A stretch of DNA of 64,000 bases, taken from assembly GCA_017466455.1 (NCBI GenBank), contig JAFTUD010000022.1, positions 1-64,000 on the forward strand, read 5' to 3'. The stretch is from Clostridia bacterium. Lineage in GTDB: Bacteria; Bacillota_A; Clostridia; Oscillospirales; CAG-272. The notes under the pieces were generated by a model. It made no database searches, was not told where the DNA came from, and worked only from the letters and a program-made list of their open reading frames with translations. Position numbers and translations under genes: made by a program. Shown in pieces: positions 6,809 through 16,216 of this stretch (its first letter is position 1; every line of letters begins with the position of its first letter).

Positions 6809-8071
6809 CGCGGGTTTTTTCATTTTATAAAGCTCCTCGGTGGCAAGGCGAGCCTTTGTTACCGAGGTTTTTGTTTTAGGGAAGCAAAAATACGAAATCT
6901 CGTTATTGCCTATTCCTATAACATCATCAATCTCGTACCAGTAATAATCCGCATACAGGGTGTGGGATAGCACGGGGGATTGCTTATAATCAAGCTTGCC
7001 GTCAGCGCCCGTCAGGCGGAAGCCCTCGCTATCGTGCCTAAGATGACCCTGCCCTATTTTTACAACGCCGTCAAGGTTTACCTGCACGACAATATCAACA
7101 TCTGTATCAAGAAGATATGTACCGTTTTCAAGCTCCGCCCTTACGCACTCCCTTTGCCATGAATACCAGTCGGGAATGTGTGCGAATTTCGTTTCTCCGC
7201 TTGTGGCGCTCAGCTGTCCGTATTCGTCCATTTCCCACGACCTACCGCAGGCGTGACAGGTAAGCATTGTTCCCTTGCCTTCCATTTCGTTTTCCGTTTC
7301 ACAGTGAGGGCATTTATATAAAATTCTATGAAGCCCGTCGGCACGAAATGGCTCATTTATCGACACACGGTTGTCCCTTTGCCATGCAAAGTTATCAAAT
7401 CCAAACGCCTCATCAATCCTTTTATCAAGCTCCGCAACGGACAATTCCCTTATCTCCTCGGGAGTGGCTATGCACTTAACATGCGCGCTAACCTTGACAT
7501 CTCGGATTTGAAGCATATTATAAAGCGGGTCACGGTGGAACGCGCCCTGCGTAATTACTGTAATTACAGGCACATCTAAGCGCTTTATCAGCACTCCAAG
7601 CCCCCTTGGAAGGGTGGTTGTGCGTCCGTCAAAGGAATATCCTGCCTCGGGATACATAAGCACGCTTGTCTTGTTTTCCTTAAGCATATGCTTTATATCC
7701 GAAATCAGTGTAATATCGGGCACATACTTATGTGTCGGCGTACAGCCAAGAAGCCTCATAAGCTTGCCAAGTATTCCCGACATTGCGTCAACCGAGGTGA
7801 CAATTCCCATTCTCCTCGGATAGAAAATGCCGAAGGCGAGCTTCATATCCGTAAAGCTTGAATGGTTCATTAAAATAAGACAGGGCTCCTTCTTACCGAC
7901 AAGCTCCATACGCTCCGTGGTGTAGGTAAAGCCTATCTTCTTTAGTGTCATACCCGATACAAGGCGCACAATCGTTGCAAGAATACGACTCGGCTTGCGA
8001 GGCGTTTTGCGCTTCAGTCTGGGTAGACTCAGCGCCTGCTCATATGACATTTCACGCATTTTAATTTTCAT
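6797..8071 (-). CDS. PlsC-type acyltransferase with C-terminal zinc finger
   Basis: A 424-residue protein. Residues ~20-210 are a 1-acylglycerol-3-phosphate acyltransferase domain: motif HxxxxD in LILMNHSSFTDMKLAF and a degenerate motif III in LMYPEAGYSFDG. A zinc finger follows (KCPHCETEN ... LTCHACGRSWEMDE), then a ~120-residue C-terminal domain of unknown type. The extra domains are not part of ordinary PlsC (about 240 residues), so the substrate need not be lysophosphatidate. I chose ATG 8071, behind AAGGAT; the longer frame to 8176 runs through repeat DNA. It is monocistronic, between two repeat blocks. Confidence 0.75.
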   Translation of the reverse strand: MKIKMREMSYEQALSLPRLKRKTPRKPSRILATIVRLVSGMTLKKIGFTYTTERMELVGKKEPCLILMNHSSFTDMKLAFGIFYPRRMGIVTSVDAMSGILGKLMRLLGCTPTHKYVPDITLISDIKHMLKENKTSVLMYPEAGYSFDGRTTTLPRGLGVLIKRLDVPVITVITQGAFHRDPLYNMLQIRDVKVSAHVKCIATPEEIRELSVAELDKRIDEAFGFDNFAWQRDNRVSINEPFRADGLHRILYKCPHCETENEMEGKGTMLTCHACGRSWEMDEYGQLSATSGETKFAHIPDWYSWQRECVRAELENGTYLLDTDVDIVVQVNLDGVVKIGQGHLRHDSEGFRLTGADGKLDYKQSPVLSHTLYADYYWYEIDDVIGIGNNEISYFCFPKTKTSVTKARLATEELYKMKKPARKR

Positions 8072-8104
8072 ATTTTTTATATCCTTAATATTTTCTCTCC
8101 AACC

Positions 8105-8394
8105 GTGAGCCACGGTAGGGCAAACTCCGCCCAAGTGCCTCGGTGCGGGGAAGCCCCCGCGGGCGAAATCCGACATCGTTTAGTGCGAATTTATTCCACA
8201 CGCTACGAAGCAGTTTTCTTCATTCCGAACTCCGCATTCCGCATTCCGCACTTGCGAAGCACCATTCCTCACTGCGACTCCCTACGGTCGCGTGCATAAG
8301 TTCCACTAAGCCAATCACACTTCGCCAAGGCTCGTGTTCTTGGACTGTCACTTATCCGAACTCCGCATTCCGAACTCCGAATTTGACGAAGAAT
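8105..8394. repeat. Mosaic intergenic repeat block
   Basis: An M element (GCGGGG/CCCCGC hairpin, ACATCGTTTAGTGCG), heptamers CATTCCG AACTCCG CATTCCG near 8220-8250, an S module at 8272-8357 with stem CCAA-ACAC/GTGT-TTGG, and heptamers ending at the stop codon of the next gene. It supplies the upstream DNA of the acyltransferase and the downstream DNA of the gene at 8395. Confidence 0.8.
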
Positions 8395-8406
8395 TTATTC
8401 TTCGTC
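8385..8406. repeat. Foldback hairpin over the stop codon of the 8395 gene
   Basis: GACGAAGAAT at 8385-8394 is a perfect 10-bp inverted copy of the gene's terminal DNA at 8397-8406, with the stop codon TAA at the tip. Heptamer repeats begin immediately outside. Confidence 0.8.
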
Positions 8407-8904
8407 ACCGTCTCCGTCGTCCTCGTCCGCAAGCTGAGCCATAATTCCCTCATAGAGAAAGTTAAGGGTTTTATCCGTGGTCATAAGTGGCATATTCATT
8501 TGAATTGACTGTGACAGAAGCTCATTATCCTGCTGAACGATGAGTCCGCCAAAATTTTCATCATCAAGTGGCTCTACGCTGATTTTCTCATACTTAGGAA
8601 GCTTTGCTTCCATTGGCGCGTACATATAGAAGTCCATATAATTTGTTGCCTTATCATCAATTTGCGGATACGCATAGGTCATTACCGTAGCCCACGCACG
8701 CATGCTTGCGCGGAAGCATGCTCCGTTTTCAAAAACAGGCACTCCTGTGGCTGAATTTTGATGGTCCTGACCCGAAATTACATATCCACCCTCTTTAATT
8801 GTGTCAACGACTGCACCAAGGAGAGCCCCCATCTCCTCATCAGGCACGCTGATTGATGGGTAGTCTGAGTCATAATCTGTCCAACCGATAATCTTAAATT
8901 CCAT
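8395..8904 (-). CDS. Unknown soluble acidic protein
   Basis: A 169-residue protein, no signal peptide or membrane helix, ending in a very acidic tail (LADEDDGDGDEE). It contains WATVMTYAYP and YMDFYMYAPMEAKLP, which I cannot assign to a family. ATG at 8904 follows AGAGGAAG. The composition and start site support a real gene. It is monocistronic, with the acyltransferase downstream on the same strand behind a repeat block. Confidence 0.75.
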   Translation of the reverse strand: MEFKIIGWTDYDSDYPSISVPDEEMGALLGAVVDTIKEGGYVISGQDHQNSATGVPVFENGACFRASMRAWATVMTYAYPQIDDKATNYMDFYMYAPMEAKLPKYEKISVEPLDDENFGGLIVQQDNELLSQSIQMNMPLMTTDKTLNFLYEGIMAQLADEDDGDGDEE

Positions 8905-9035
8905 AATATCTTCCTCTTTTCATTTTATTTGCTTACCTTAGGTATGCTTACATTCTTATTTTACTGTTTTTTATAACACTTGTCAAGACATTTATATCCC
9001 TAACAATATTTTATATTAAAAATAATAATCAATAA

Positions 9036-9064
9036 TTGACTTGTCGGTAGCGTTGTGATAGAAT
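9036..9064 (+). promoter_or_regulatory. Promoter of the glycosidase operon
   Basis: TTGACT, 17 bases, TAGAAT; the beta-glucosidase start is 60 bases downstream. Confidence 0.65.
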
Positions 9065-9124
9065 AAGGGTGTATGGCACTATGCCTGCATAAATCGGTAA
9101 AATTTACATATACAGGAGAACACT

Positions 9125-11281
9125 ATGGCAAATTTACAAGAAATCCTAAGCAAAATGAGCATTAAGGAAAAGGCGTATCAGCTTTTACAGCTCAACACAA
9201 TGGCATTCGCAGGAAAGGACGACAAGGACCGCACAGGTCCAAAAATTCCGAGAAATATTGACACCGACTATCTTTTTGAGTGCGGTGCTGCGCTAAACTC
9301 CGTCGGTGCGGAGAAAATGATTGAAATTCAGTCAAATTATCTTGAAAAGAGTAAAAATAAAATCCCGCTAATCTTTATGCAGGATGTTATCCACGGCTAC
9401 CGCACGCTCTACCCCATTAACCTTGCTATCGCATCATCCTTTGATACGGACCTCGCCCGTGACTGCGCATCTATGGCGGCGAAGGAGGCGAGCATTGACG
9501 GCGTACAGCTCACCTTTGCGCCTATGGTTGACCTTGTTCGCGACGGCCGTTGGGGTCGTGTAATGGAATCAAGCGGTGAGGACCCTTACCTTAATTCGCT
9601 TATGTCCAAGGCTACGGTTGAGGGCTTTCAGGGCGATATGGGCAAGTACAATGTCGCCGCGTGCGTGAAGCATTTTGCCGCCTACGGCGGTGCTGAGGGC
9701 GGTCGTGACTACAACTCCGTTGATATGGGTGAGCAAACGCTCCGTGAATATTACCTTCCTGCCTATAAGGCGGCGGTTGATGCAGGCGTTTTATGCCTTA
9801 TGACCTCATTTAACTCCCTGAACGGCGTGCCGAGCGCAGGCAACAAGTGGCTTGTAAAGGATATACTTCGTGATGAATGGGGCTACGACAATGTTATTAT
9901 CTCCGACTATGCGTCATTTATGGAAATGGTTGTCCACGGCTATGCAGAGGACGAAAAGGACGCGGCATATAAGGCTATGATGGCGACAGGCGACATTGAG
10001 ATGGTGTCAACCACATATCCGCGCTTCCTTGAGGAGCTGATTAACGAGGGCAAGATTACCGAGGCTCAGCTTGACAAGGCGGTAATGCGTGTGCTTGAAT
10101 TAAAGGACAGGCTCGGACTCTTTGACAATCCGTTCCGCTACACTGACCCCGAGGAAGCAAAGAAAATTATCCTTTGCAAGGAGCATCGCGACCTTGCAAG
10201 ATATGCTTGCGAGCAGAGCGCGGTTCTGCTCAAAAATGACGGTGTTCTCCCGCTTAGCGAAAATGTAGGCTCGGTTGCGCTTATCGGTCCTATTGCGAAT
10301 ACAGGCGAAATCTTCGGCAACTGGCACTGTGGCGCAAGAGCTGAGGAAACAACCACCGTGCTTGAGGGCTTTAAGTCAATTCTTGGCGACAGGGTGCGCT
10401 ATGCTAAGGGCTGTGAGGACGCATTTGACTCCACTGACGAGAGTGGAATTTCAGAGGCTGTGGAGCTTGCTAAGAATAGCGAGGCGGTTGTGCTTTGCCT
10501 TGGCGAAAATCAATGGGATAACGGCGAGGGCAACAGTAAGGCTATTTTGGAGCTTCCCGAGATACAGTACAAGCTCCTTGACGCGGTTTTGGCGGTTAAT
10601 AAGAATGTGGCGGTTGTGCTATTTACAGGCAGACCCCTTGCCCTTGACCGTCTTGACAGGACCGCGCCTGCAATTCTTAACGCATGGGAGCCCGGCACCG
10701 AGGGCGGAAGCGCTATTGCCAACCTCGTATTCGCAAGAGCCATACCAAGCGGTAAGCTGACTATGTCCTTCCCCTATGCGACAGGACAGTGCCCGATTTA
10801 CTACAACCACTACAACACAGGCAGACCTAAGCTGACCGATGAGCTTCGTGTCCGCTTTACCGCCTCATATATTGATGTGCCGAGCGTGCCTCTTTATCCT
10901 TTCGGTCACGGTCTTAGCTACTCAAGCTTTGAGTATAGCGACAGAAAAATCGACAAGACCGTAATGCACAGGGGCGAGAAAATTACCGCCTCGGTTAAGG
11001 TTACAAACACGGGCAAGTATAAGGCGAAGGAGGTCGTTCAGCTCTATATTCGTGACATTTGCGGATCTGTTGTGTGCCCTGTAAAGGAGCTTAAGGGCTT
11101 TGAAAAGATTGAGCTTGATGTCGGTGAGAGCAGGGTTGTCACCTTTGAAATCACCGAGGACACGCTTGCCTTCTACGGTGCCGACCTTACCCGTAAGGCA
11201 GAGGCAGGAAAATTCCACATCTTTATTGACACAACGAGCGATTGCAAGGAATTTGCGACCTTTGAGCTTACAGAGGACTAA
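9125..11281 (+). CDS. bglX: Glycoside hydrolase family 3 beta-glucosidase
   Basis: A 718-residue GH3 enzyme. The N-terminal (beta/alpha)8 domain includes PLIFMQDVIHGYRT, FAPMVDLVRDGRWGR, KHFAAYGGAEGGRDYN and the nucleophile aspartate in NVIISDYASF. The alpha/beta sandwich domain carries CLGENQWDNGEGNS. A C-terminal fibronectin type III domain (ASVKVTNTGKYKAKEVVQLY) ends the protein. It should hydrolyse beta-glucosides or related oligosaccharides. There is no signal peptide, so it acts in the cytosol on imported sugars. ATG at 9125 follows CAGGAGA. It is first in an operon with two BspA-type proteins and a GH106-like enzyme. Symbol by similarity only. Confidence 0.9.
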   Translation: MANLQEILSKMSIKEKAYQLLQLNTMAFAGKDDKDRTGPKIPRNIDTDYLFECGAALNSVGAEKMIEIQSNYLEKSKNKIPLIFMQDVIHGYRTLYPINLAIASSFDTDLARDCASMAAKEASIDGVQLTFAPMVDLVRDGRWGRVMESSGEDPYLNSLMSKATVEGFQGDMGKYNVAACVKHFAAYGGAEGGRDYNSVDMGEQTLREYYLPAYKAAVDAGVLCLMTSFNSLNGVPSAGNKWLVKDILRDEWGYDNVIISDYASFMEMVVHGYAEDEKDAAYKAMMATGDIEMVSTTYPRFLEELINEGKITEAQLDKAVMRVLELKDRLGLFDNPFRYTDPEEAKKIILCKEHRDLARYACEQSAVLLKNDGVLPLSENVGSVALIGPIANTGEIFGNWHCGARAEETTTVLEGFKSILGDRVRYAKGCEDAFDSTDESGISEAVELAKNSEAVVLCLGENQWDNGEGNSKAILELPEIQYKLLDAVLAVNKNVAVVLFTGRPLALDRLDRTAPAILNAWEPGTEGGSAIANLVFARAIPSGKLTMSFPYATGQCPIYYNHYNTGRPKLTDELRVRFTASYIDVPSVPLYPFGHGLSYSSFEYSDRKIDKTVMHRGEKITASVKVTNTGKYKAKEVVQLYIRDICGSVVCPVKELKGFEKIELDVGESRVVTFEITEDTLAFYGADLTRKAEAGKFHIFIDTTSDCKEFATFELTED

Positions 11282-11284
11282 GCT

Positions 11285-12025
11285 GTGGATTATTTAGAGC
11301 TTGAGCTAAGCTACGGTCAAAAATCGTATACCGTGGTCAGGTGTAGTAATCCGCCTGCAAAGATTACCGTGCCGAGCAGGTACAACTCCCTTCCCGTAAC
11401 CGCCATTGAAAGCGGTGTGTTCTCGGGAAATGAGTATATTGAGGGCGTAAAAATCCCCGACTCCGTGCGCGAGCTTGGCGAATTTACCTTTTCGGAATGC
11501 TCCTCGCTCAAATTTGTAAGGCTACCGAGCAGGGTTGCCCATCTTGGCGTTGAGCTTTTCAAGGAATGCACGAGCCTGAAGGAGATTGAAATACCAAACA
11601 GCGTTCGCTACATAGCGTCAAGCGCATTTGCCGACTGCACATCGCTTGAAAGGTTCATATTTCCAAGAGGCGGTGCGCTCGACCTTGGCAACGGGGTGCT
11701 TGGCGGATGCAAATCGCTAAAATCGATTGAAATCCCCGAAAATGTAACCCGTATCGGCAAATATACCTTTGAGGAATGCTCTAATCTTGAAAATGTGAGC
11801 ATAGCAAACGGCGTTTTGCATATTGATGACTACGCATTCAGCGATTGCCGTTCACTTAAGGAAATCCATATTCCCGCAAGCGTTTTGAAAATGGGCGAAT
11901 ATGTGTTTATAGGGTGCTTATCCCTTGAAAAAATCTACTGCGAGGCTGAAAAAATGCCACCCGAGTGGAATAAGAACGCCCTTGGCGGATGCAGGGCGCA
12001 AGTTATTTGGGGCTACAAGGCGTAA
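11285..12025 (+). CDS. BspA-type leucine-rich repeat protein
   Basis: A 246-residue protein starting at GTG, 3 bases after the bglX stop, with an AGAGGA site inside the end of bglX, so translation is probably coupled. It carries about eight repeats of the LRR_5/BspA type (pattern FxxCxSLKxIxIPxxVxxIGxxAF, for example VTRIGKYTFEECSNLENVSI). BspA repeats usually mediate binding on surface proteins, but this one has no signal peptide or anchor, so it should stay inside the cell. Its role among cytosolic glycosidases is unclear. Confidence 0.8.
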   Translation: MDYLELELSYGQKSYTVVRCSNPPAKITVPSRYNSLPVTAIESGVFSGNEYIEGVKIPDSVRELGEFTFSECSSLKFVRLPSRVAHLGVELFKECTSLKEIEIPNSVRYIASSAFADCTSLERFIFPRGGALDLGNGVLGGCKSLKSIEIPENVTRIGKYTFEECSNLENVSIANGVLHIDDYAFSDCRSLKEIHIPASVLKMGEYVFIGCLSLEKIYCEAEKMPPEWNKNALGGCRAQVIWGYKA

Positions 12026-12065
12026 ATGCCGTAGGACTCCCTTAAATACCCCTTTAGAGGTGCTT

Positions 12066-14663
12066 ATGGACAAAAAACTACACGAATGTATAAACGGCGC
12101 GCACGGCGATTATCTTCTTCCGTTTTTATGGCTACACGGAGAGGACAGGGAGCGTGTGCGTGAGGAAATTTTAGCAATTAAGAACAGCGGAATAAATCAA
12201 TTCTGCGCCGAGAGCCGTCCGCACGAGGGCTTTTGCCGTGACTCATGGTGGGACGATTTCGGATTTATACTCAAAACCGCGCGTGAGCTTGATATGAGGG
12301 TTTGGCTTCTTGACGACAAGCACTTCCCCACGGGCTACGCAAACGGATATCTCGAAAGCGAGGAGCGTGCGCACCTTAGAAAAAAGCTTGCGCGACAGAT
12401 TCAAATTGAGGCAATAGGTCCTGCCCGTGCCGTTTCGCTCTATATTGACGGGCGAATGAGAGAGGGGGAGCGCTTTATCAGTGCGCACGCCTACCGTCAC
12501 ACGGGCGAGGGCGAGGTGCTTGAGGGCGAGAGTGTAATTGATTTAACGCACACATATAGCGACGGAATGCTATATTTTGATGTGCCAAGAGGCACTTGGC
12601 GCGTATGCGTAACTATTGAAACAGCCCCCTTTGCGTATGAGGGCGAAAGGCTGTTTTACTACATAGATATGCTAAGCCCCGAGTCGTGCAGGAGCATGAT
12701 AGAGGCGGTTTACCAGCCACATTACGAGCATTTTGCCGAATACTTTGGCAATACCTTTATGGGCTTTTTCTCCGATGAGCCGGGATTTTTAAATGTTGTA
12801 AACACATATTTCAACACCCTTGGTGACAGAGAATGCTCCTACCCGTACCGTAGCGACCTTACCTCGCTTATTGCGAAAAGCGCAGGCATCAGTGAGGAAA
12901 AATGCGCCCTTTCCATATCCGCCCTTTGGGAGGACCTTGGGGAAATTACGCCACTTATCCGCACGCATTATATGAATGTCGTAACGGAGCTTTACCGTGA
13001 AAACTTCTCCTACCTTCTCGGAAACTGGTGCAGGGAGCATGGAGTTATGTATATCGGACACATCATTGAGGATATGGGCGCACATATGCGCCTCGGCTAC
13101 GGTAGCGGTCACTACTTCCGCGCCCTTGACGGTCAGGATATGGCAGGAATTGATATTGTTCTTATGCAGGACATTGTCGGAATTGATGAAACGCACATTT
13201 CTCCGCTTTGCAACGGCGGACGCGCTATTCCGTCGTTCTTCCGCTATACTCTGCCTAAGCTCGCCCCAAGCCATGCGCACATTCAGCCACTTAAAAAAGG
13301 ACGCGCTATGTGTGAGGTTTTCGGCGCATTTGGTTGGGCGCAGGGCTTACCCTTTATGAAGGGGCTTGCCGACATTATGCTATGCAGTGGCGTAAATTAC
13401 TTCGTGCCTCACGCATTCTCATCAAGGATTGAGGACGAGGACTGCCCCCCTCACTTCTATAACGGCGGAAAAAACCCTCAATATCCGCTTTTCAAAAGGC
13501 TTTGCGACTATATGGGGCGCGTTTCTCATATGCTTGACGGTAGCACGCACAAAGCAGATGTCGCCGTGTTCTATAATGCCGAGGGCGAATGGTGTGGCAG
13601 GGAAAATCAGCTTTTCTCTGAAATATGCAAATCCCTTACACAGGGTGGCATTGATTTTGACATTATCCCTCTTGACTACCTTAAGGGTGCAAGGGTTGAG
13701 GGTAAGCGCCTTATTGTGAATAACGAGGACTATGGCGCGCTAATCGTATCAAAAAGCGAGGTCTTGCCCCTTGACCTTCTTGATACACTTTACTCGCTTG
13801 CTAAGGACGGGCTTGATGTAATCTTTACCGATTCTCTCCCGAGGGCGAGTGCCGAGGGTGCGGAAATTAGCGACTTTCTCCCTTATTTCGACACAGTCCC
13901 CACTATATCGCTCGTTTCCGAGCTTAAAAGCAGGGGTCATTACCACATTAAAATTGAGGGCGAGGGCGCAAAATACATTCGCTTCTATCACGCAAAGCGC
14001 GAGGACAAGGACATTTATCTTTTCTCAAACGAGGCGGTTTATTCGGTTGCAAGCGTCAAAATCACTCTGTCAAGCGAGGGTGAGTGCCTGATTTACGAGC
14101 CGTGGGACAACAAGCTCTACCGTGCGTATGCCGAGGGCGGAGTGCTTGATTTGACTGTTGAAAACGGAAATATGCTTTTTGTAATCTTCGGCAACAAAAT
14201 CCCCGAAAATACGCCAAGTCTCAGCAAAATGGTGGAAAAAGCGACACTTCCCCTGCTCTTTGACATCTCGGTAATGGACGAGGGCGAGAGCGAATTTACC
14301 AAAATCGCCGAAAAATCAGCTCCCTTTGATATAAGCGCACCCGACAAATATCCGCATTTTTCGGGCAAGATAAAATACACCGCCTGCTTTGACAGGGCGG
14401 AGCTTGGTAAGGGCTTTAGTGTTTTAAATCTCGGACAGGTCGGCGAAATCTGCGAGGTATGGCTAAACGGCGAATACATAGGCGCACGAATTAACGCGCC
14501 CTACAAATTTGATCTATCCCCTGCCCTTTCGGACAAAAACGAGCTGACTGTTATCGTAACGACAAATCTTGCGCACCGTCGCCGTGACTGGCTATCCACC
14601 TATATGCAAATCCCGCCATCGGGCATTATAGGGGATATAACTATTGAAAAATACGATGCTTGA
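12066..14663 (+). CDS. Large GH106-like glycoside hydrolase (putative alpha-L-rhamnosidase)
   Basis: An 865-residue protein. The N-terminal ~550 residues look like a (beta/alpha)8 glycosidase barrel (FGFILKTARELDMRVWLLDD, TFMGFFSDEPGFLN with a conserved acidic pair, VMYIGHIIEDMGAHMRLGYG). A beta-rich middle follows, then a C-terminal GH2-type jelly roll (VGEICEVWLNGEYIGA). The pattern fits GH106 and its relatives, which release rhamnose from pectic side chains, but exact family assignment needs a profile search. No signal peptide. ATG 12066 is chosen after GAGGTG; the longer frame overlaps the preceding gene. The window also has a GH78-like enzyme, which fits rhamnose use. Confidence 0.6.
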   Translation: MDKKLHECINGAHGDYLLPFLWLHGEDRERVREEILAIKNSGINQFCAESRPHEGFCRDSWWDDFGFILKTARELDMRVWLLDDKHFPTGYANGYLESEERAHLRKKLARQIQIEAIGPARAVSLYIDGRMREGERFISAHAYRHTGEGEVLEGESVIDLTHTYSDGMLYFDVPRGTWRVCVTIETAPFAYEGERLFYYIDMLSPESCRSMIEAVYQPHYEHFAEYFGNTFMGFFSDEPGFLNVVNTYFNTLGDRECSYPYRSDLTSLIAKSAGISEEKCALSISALWEDLGEITPLIRTHYMNVVTELYRENFSYLLGNWCREHGVMYIGHIIEDMGAHMRLGYGSGHYFRALDGQDMAGIDIVLMQDIVGIDETHISPLCNGGRAIPSFFRYTLPKLAPSHAHIQPLKKGRAMCEVFGAFGWAQGLPFMKGLADIMLCSGVNYFVPHAFSSRIEDEDCPPHFYNGGKNPQYPLFKRLCDYMGRVSHMLDGSTHKADVAVFYNAEGEWCGRENQLFSEICKSLTQGGIDFDIIPLDYLKGARVEGKRLIVNNEDYGALIVSKSEVLPLDLLDTLYSLAKDGLDVIFTDSLPRASAEGAEISDFLPYFDTVPTISLVSELKSRGHYHIKIEGEGAKYIRFYHAKREDKDIYLFSNEAVYSVASVKITLSSEGECLIYEPWDNKLYRAYAEGGVLDLTVENGNMLFVIFGNKIPENTPSLSKMVEKATLPLLFDISVMDEGESEFTKIAEKSAPFDISAPDKYPHFSGKIKYTACFDRAELGKGFSVLNLGQVGEICEVWLNGEYIGARINAPYKFDLSPALSDKNELTVIVTTNLAHRRRDWLSTYMQIPPSGIIGDITIEKYDA

Positions 14664-14691
14664 CGGGCGCACTTTAGAATTGAGGTAAATT

Positions 14692-15309
14692 ATGGACGGA
14701 TTTATAATTGAAAATGGCGTGCTTAAGGAATACGAGGGCGATGAGCGCCTTGTAGCTATTCCCGAGGGTGTTTGTGAGATAGGCTGTTGGGCGTTTTTCA
14801 ATTCCTCGGGCGTTGAAAATGTGATAATTCCATCAAGCGTTACCAAAATCGGCGACAACGCCTTTGCGTCATGCGACTGTCTTAGGAGTATTATTATTCC
14901 GCCAAGCGTTTGCAAGATAGGCAAAGAGGCGTTTGAGCATTGTGAATTGCTTGAGAGTGTTACGCTAACGGGAAATATTACAAATATAGCGCCTCGCACC
15001 TTTGGTGGCTGTACAGAGCTTACGCAGATTGCGCTTCCGCACGGAATTACCGAAATCGGTGAGGGCGCATTTGAGGATTGCACGGAGCTTGAAAGCATTT
15101 CCCTGCCCTCAACCCTTAAGGTGATTAAAACTTGGGCTTTTTCCCGCTGTGAGTCGCTTTCTAAGCTTGAAATTCCAAGTAGCGTTACTGAAATTAGCGA
15201 TGAGGCGTTTAATCACGGGGCGGTAACAATCTACACCACCGCAGGCTCATATGCCGAGAGCTACGCAAAAAGGTTTGGAATTGCGCTAAAGCACTTAAAA
15301 AAGTCATAA
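14692..15309 (+). CDS. BspA-type leucine-rich repeat protein
   Basis: A 205-residue protein with about seven LRR_5/BspA repeats (for example SSVTKIGDNAFASCDCLRSI), starting at an ATG behind TGAGGT, 28 bases after the GH106-like gene. Like its paralogue at 11285 it has no signal peptide. It ends in a short tail with TAGSYAESYAKRFGIAL, the usual end of this family. It is the last gene of the glycosidase operon, followed by a strong terminator. Confidence 0.8.
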   Translation: MDGFIIENGVLKEYEGDERLVAIPEGVCEIGCWAFFNSSGVENVIIPSSVTKIGDNAFASCDCLRSIIIPPSVCKIGKEAFEHCELLESVTLTGNITNIAPRTFGGCTELTQIALPHGITEIGEGAFEDCTELESISLPSTLKVIKTWAFSRCESLSKLEIPSSVTEISDEAFNHGAVTIYTTAGSYAESYAKRFGIALKHLKKS

Positions 15310-15327
15310 AAACACAAAAAAAGCCAC

Positions 15328-15357
15328 AAAAAAGCAGTCGTTAGACTGCTTTTTTAT
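15328..15357. terminator. Bidirectional terminator between LRR gene and tetR
   Basis: AAAAAAGCAGTC, loop GTTA, GACTGCTTTTTT. It serves both the plus-strand operon and the convergent TetR gene, whose stop lies at its edge. Confidence 0.85.
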
Positions 15358-15885
15358 TTAGAGCAAGCGCTCCTTTAGGGTGACAATAATATCGGCAAGC
15401 TCATAAACATCGCCACGGCAACGGCCCTTTACCCACTCGGAAAGCACAGAGCGAATTGCGCCGTTAAATGCCATATATCTGAGCCTTGCGCTCTCGCTAT
15501 TGTCGCTTGGCACAAAGGGCTTACCTATTATCTTCATATCTACAAATTTTCCGTCGGTCGCCTTTAAAAGAGGGTCAAGCATATCCGCATAGCTTCTAAG
15601 AAATGACAACATCTCAACGCACCAAAGGCGCAGGTCGTTTTTATACTTGTCCTCGTTCAAGCTCGTGCGGAGCATTGAAATCAGCCCAACAAGCGGTTCC
15701 TTAATTATCTGGTCAATGGAGCTGTAATGCCTGTAAAACGCCGTGCGCGACACCCCCGCACACTTCGTTAGCTCGCTAACCGTGATTTTCTCAAACGGCA
15801 TTTTCTTCATCAGCTTAATAAGAGCCTCAAAAAGGTATTCCTTCGTTAGCTCCTTCGCCTCTATATTCGATGGTCTATGTGTCAT
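15358..15885 (-). CDS. TetR/AcrR-family transcription regulator
   Basis: A 175-residue protein with a TetR DNA-binding domain at residues ~15-60 (LMKKMPFEKITVSELTKCAG, then SRTAFYRHYSSIDQI) and a helical C-terminal ligand or dimer domain. The start MTHRPSN at 15885 follows GGGAGGG; the longer frame to 16023 is repeat DNA. It points away from the lipid kinase at 16284; palindromes overlapping that gene's promoter are likely operators. Ligand unknown. Its DNA-binding arrangement resembles the DhaS/YfiR type, which has a short second domain. Confidence 0.8.
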   Translation of the reverse strand: MTHRPSNIEAKELTKEYLFEALIKLMKKMPFEKITVSELTKCAGVSRTAFYRHYSSIDQIIKEPLVGLISMLRTSLNEDKYKNDLRLWCVEMLSFLRSYADMLDPLLKATDGKFVDMKIIGKPFVPSDNSESARLRYMAFNGAIRSVLSEWVKGRCRGDVYELADIIVTLKERLL

Positions 15886-15894
15886 TTTCTTTTC

Positions 15895-16130
15895 CCTCCC
15901 CCCAAGGCGGGGAAGCCCCCGCTGGCAAATATCGCGTTGCGCAAGCAACATATCGTGTCCCGAAAGGACATATCGCGTCCCGAAGGGACATATCGAGTTT
16001 GCGTCAGCAAACATATCGAACATTCATTCCTCATTGCGACTCCCTACGGTCGCGTGCATAAGTTCCACTAAGCCAATCACACTTCGCCAAGGCTCGTGTT
16101 CTTGGACTGTCACTTATCCTCACTTGCGTT
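15895..16130. repeat. Mosaic repeat block with an H hairpin array
   Basis: A partial M hairpin at 15903-15930 is followed by an H array at 15930-16020: four short hairpins, GTTGC/GCAAC, TGTCC/GGACA, GTCCC/GGGAC and GTTTGC/GCAAAC, each separated by ATATCG. An S module follows at 16037-16118. Confidence 0.8.
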
Positions 16131-16131
16131 A

Positions 16132-16144
16132 GCACCGATGTTAC
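16132..16144. promoter_or_regulatory. Distal TetR operator half candidate
   Basis: ACCGATGTTACA here mirrors ACATCGGT inside the promoter 55 bases downstream and shares TGTTACA with it. Confidence 0.4.
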
Positions 16145-16181
16145 AACTTTTTGAATTTTGTCAAGTGTGCCTCTGCAAATA

Positions 16182-16210
16182 TTGACAAAAAACGACATCG
16201 GTGTTACAAT
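16182..16210 (+). promoter_or_regulatory. Promoter of the lipid-kinase gene
   Basis: TTGACA, 17 bases, TACAAT. The spacer contains ACATCGGTGT. Confidence 0.75.
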
Positions 16211-16216
16211 TAGTTT

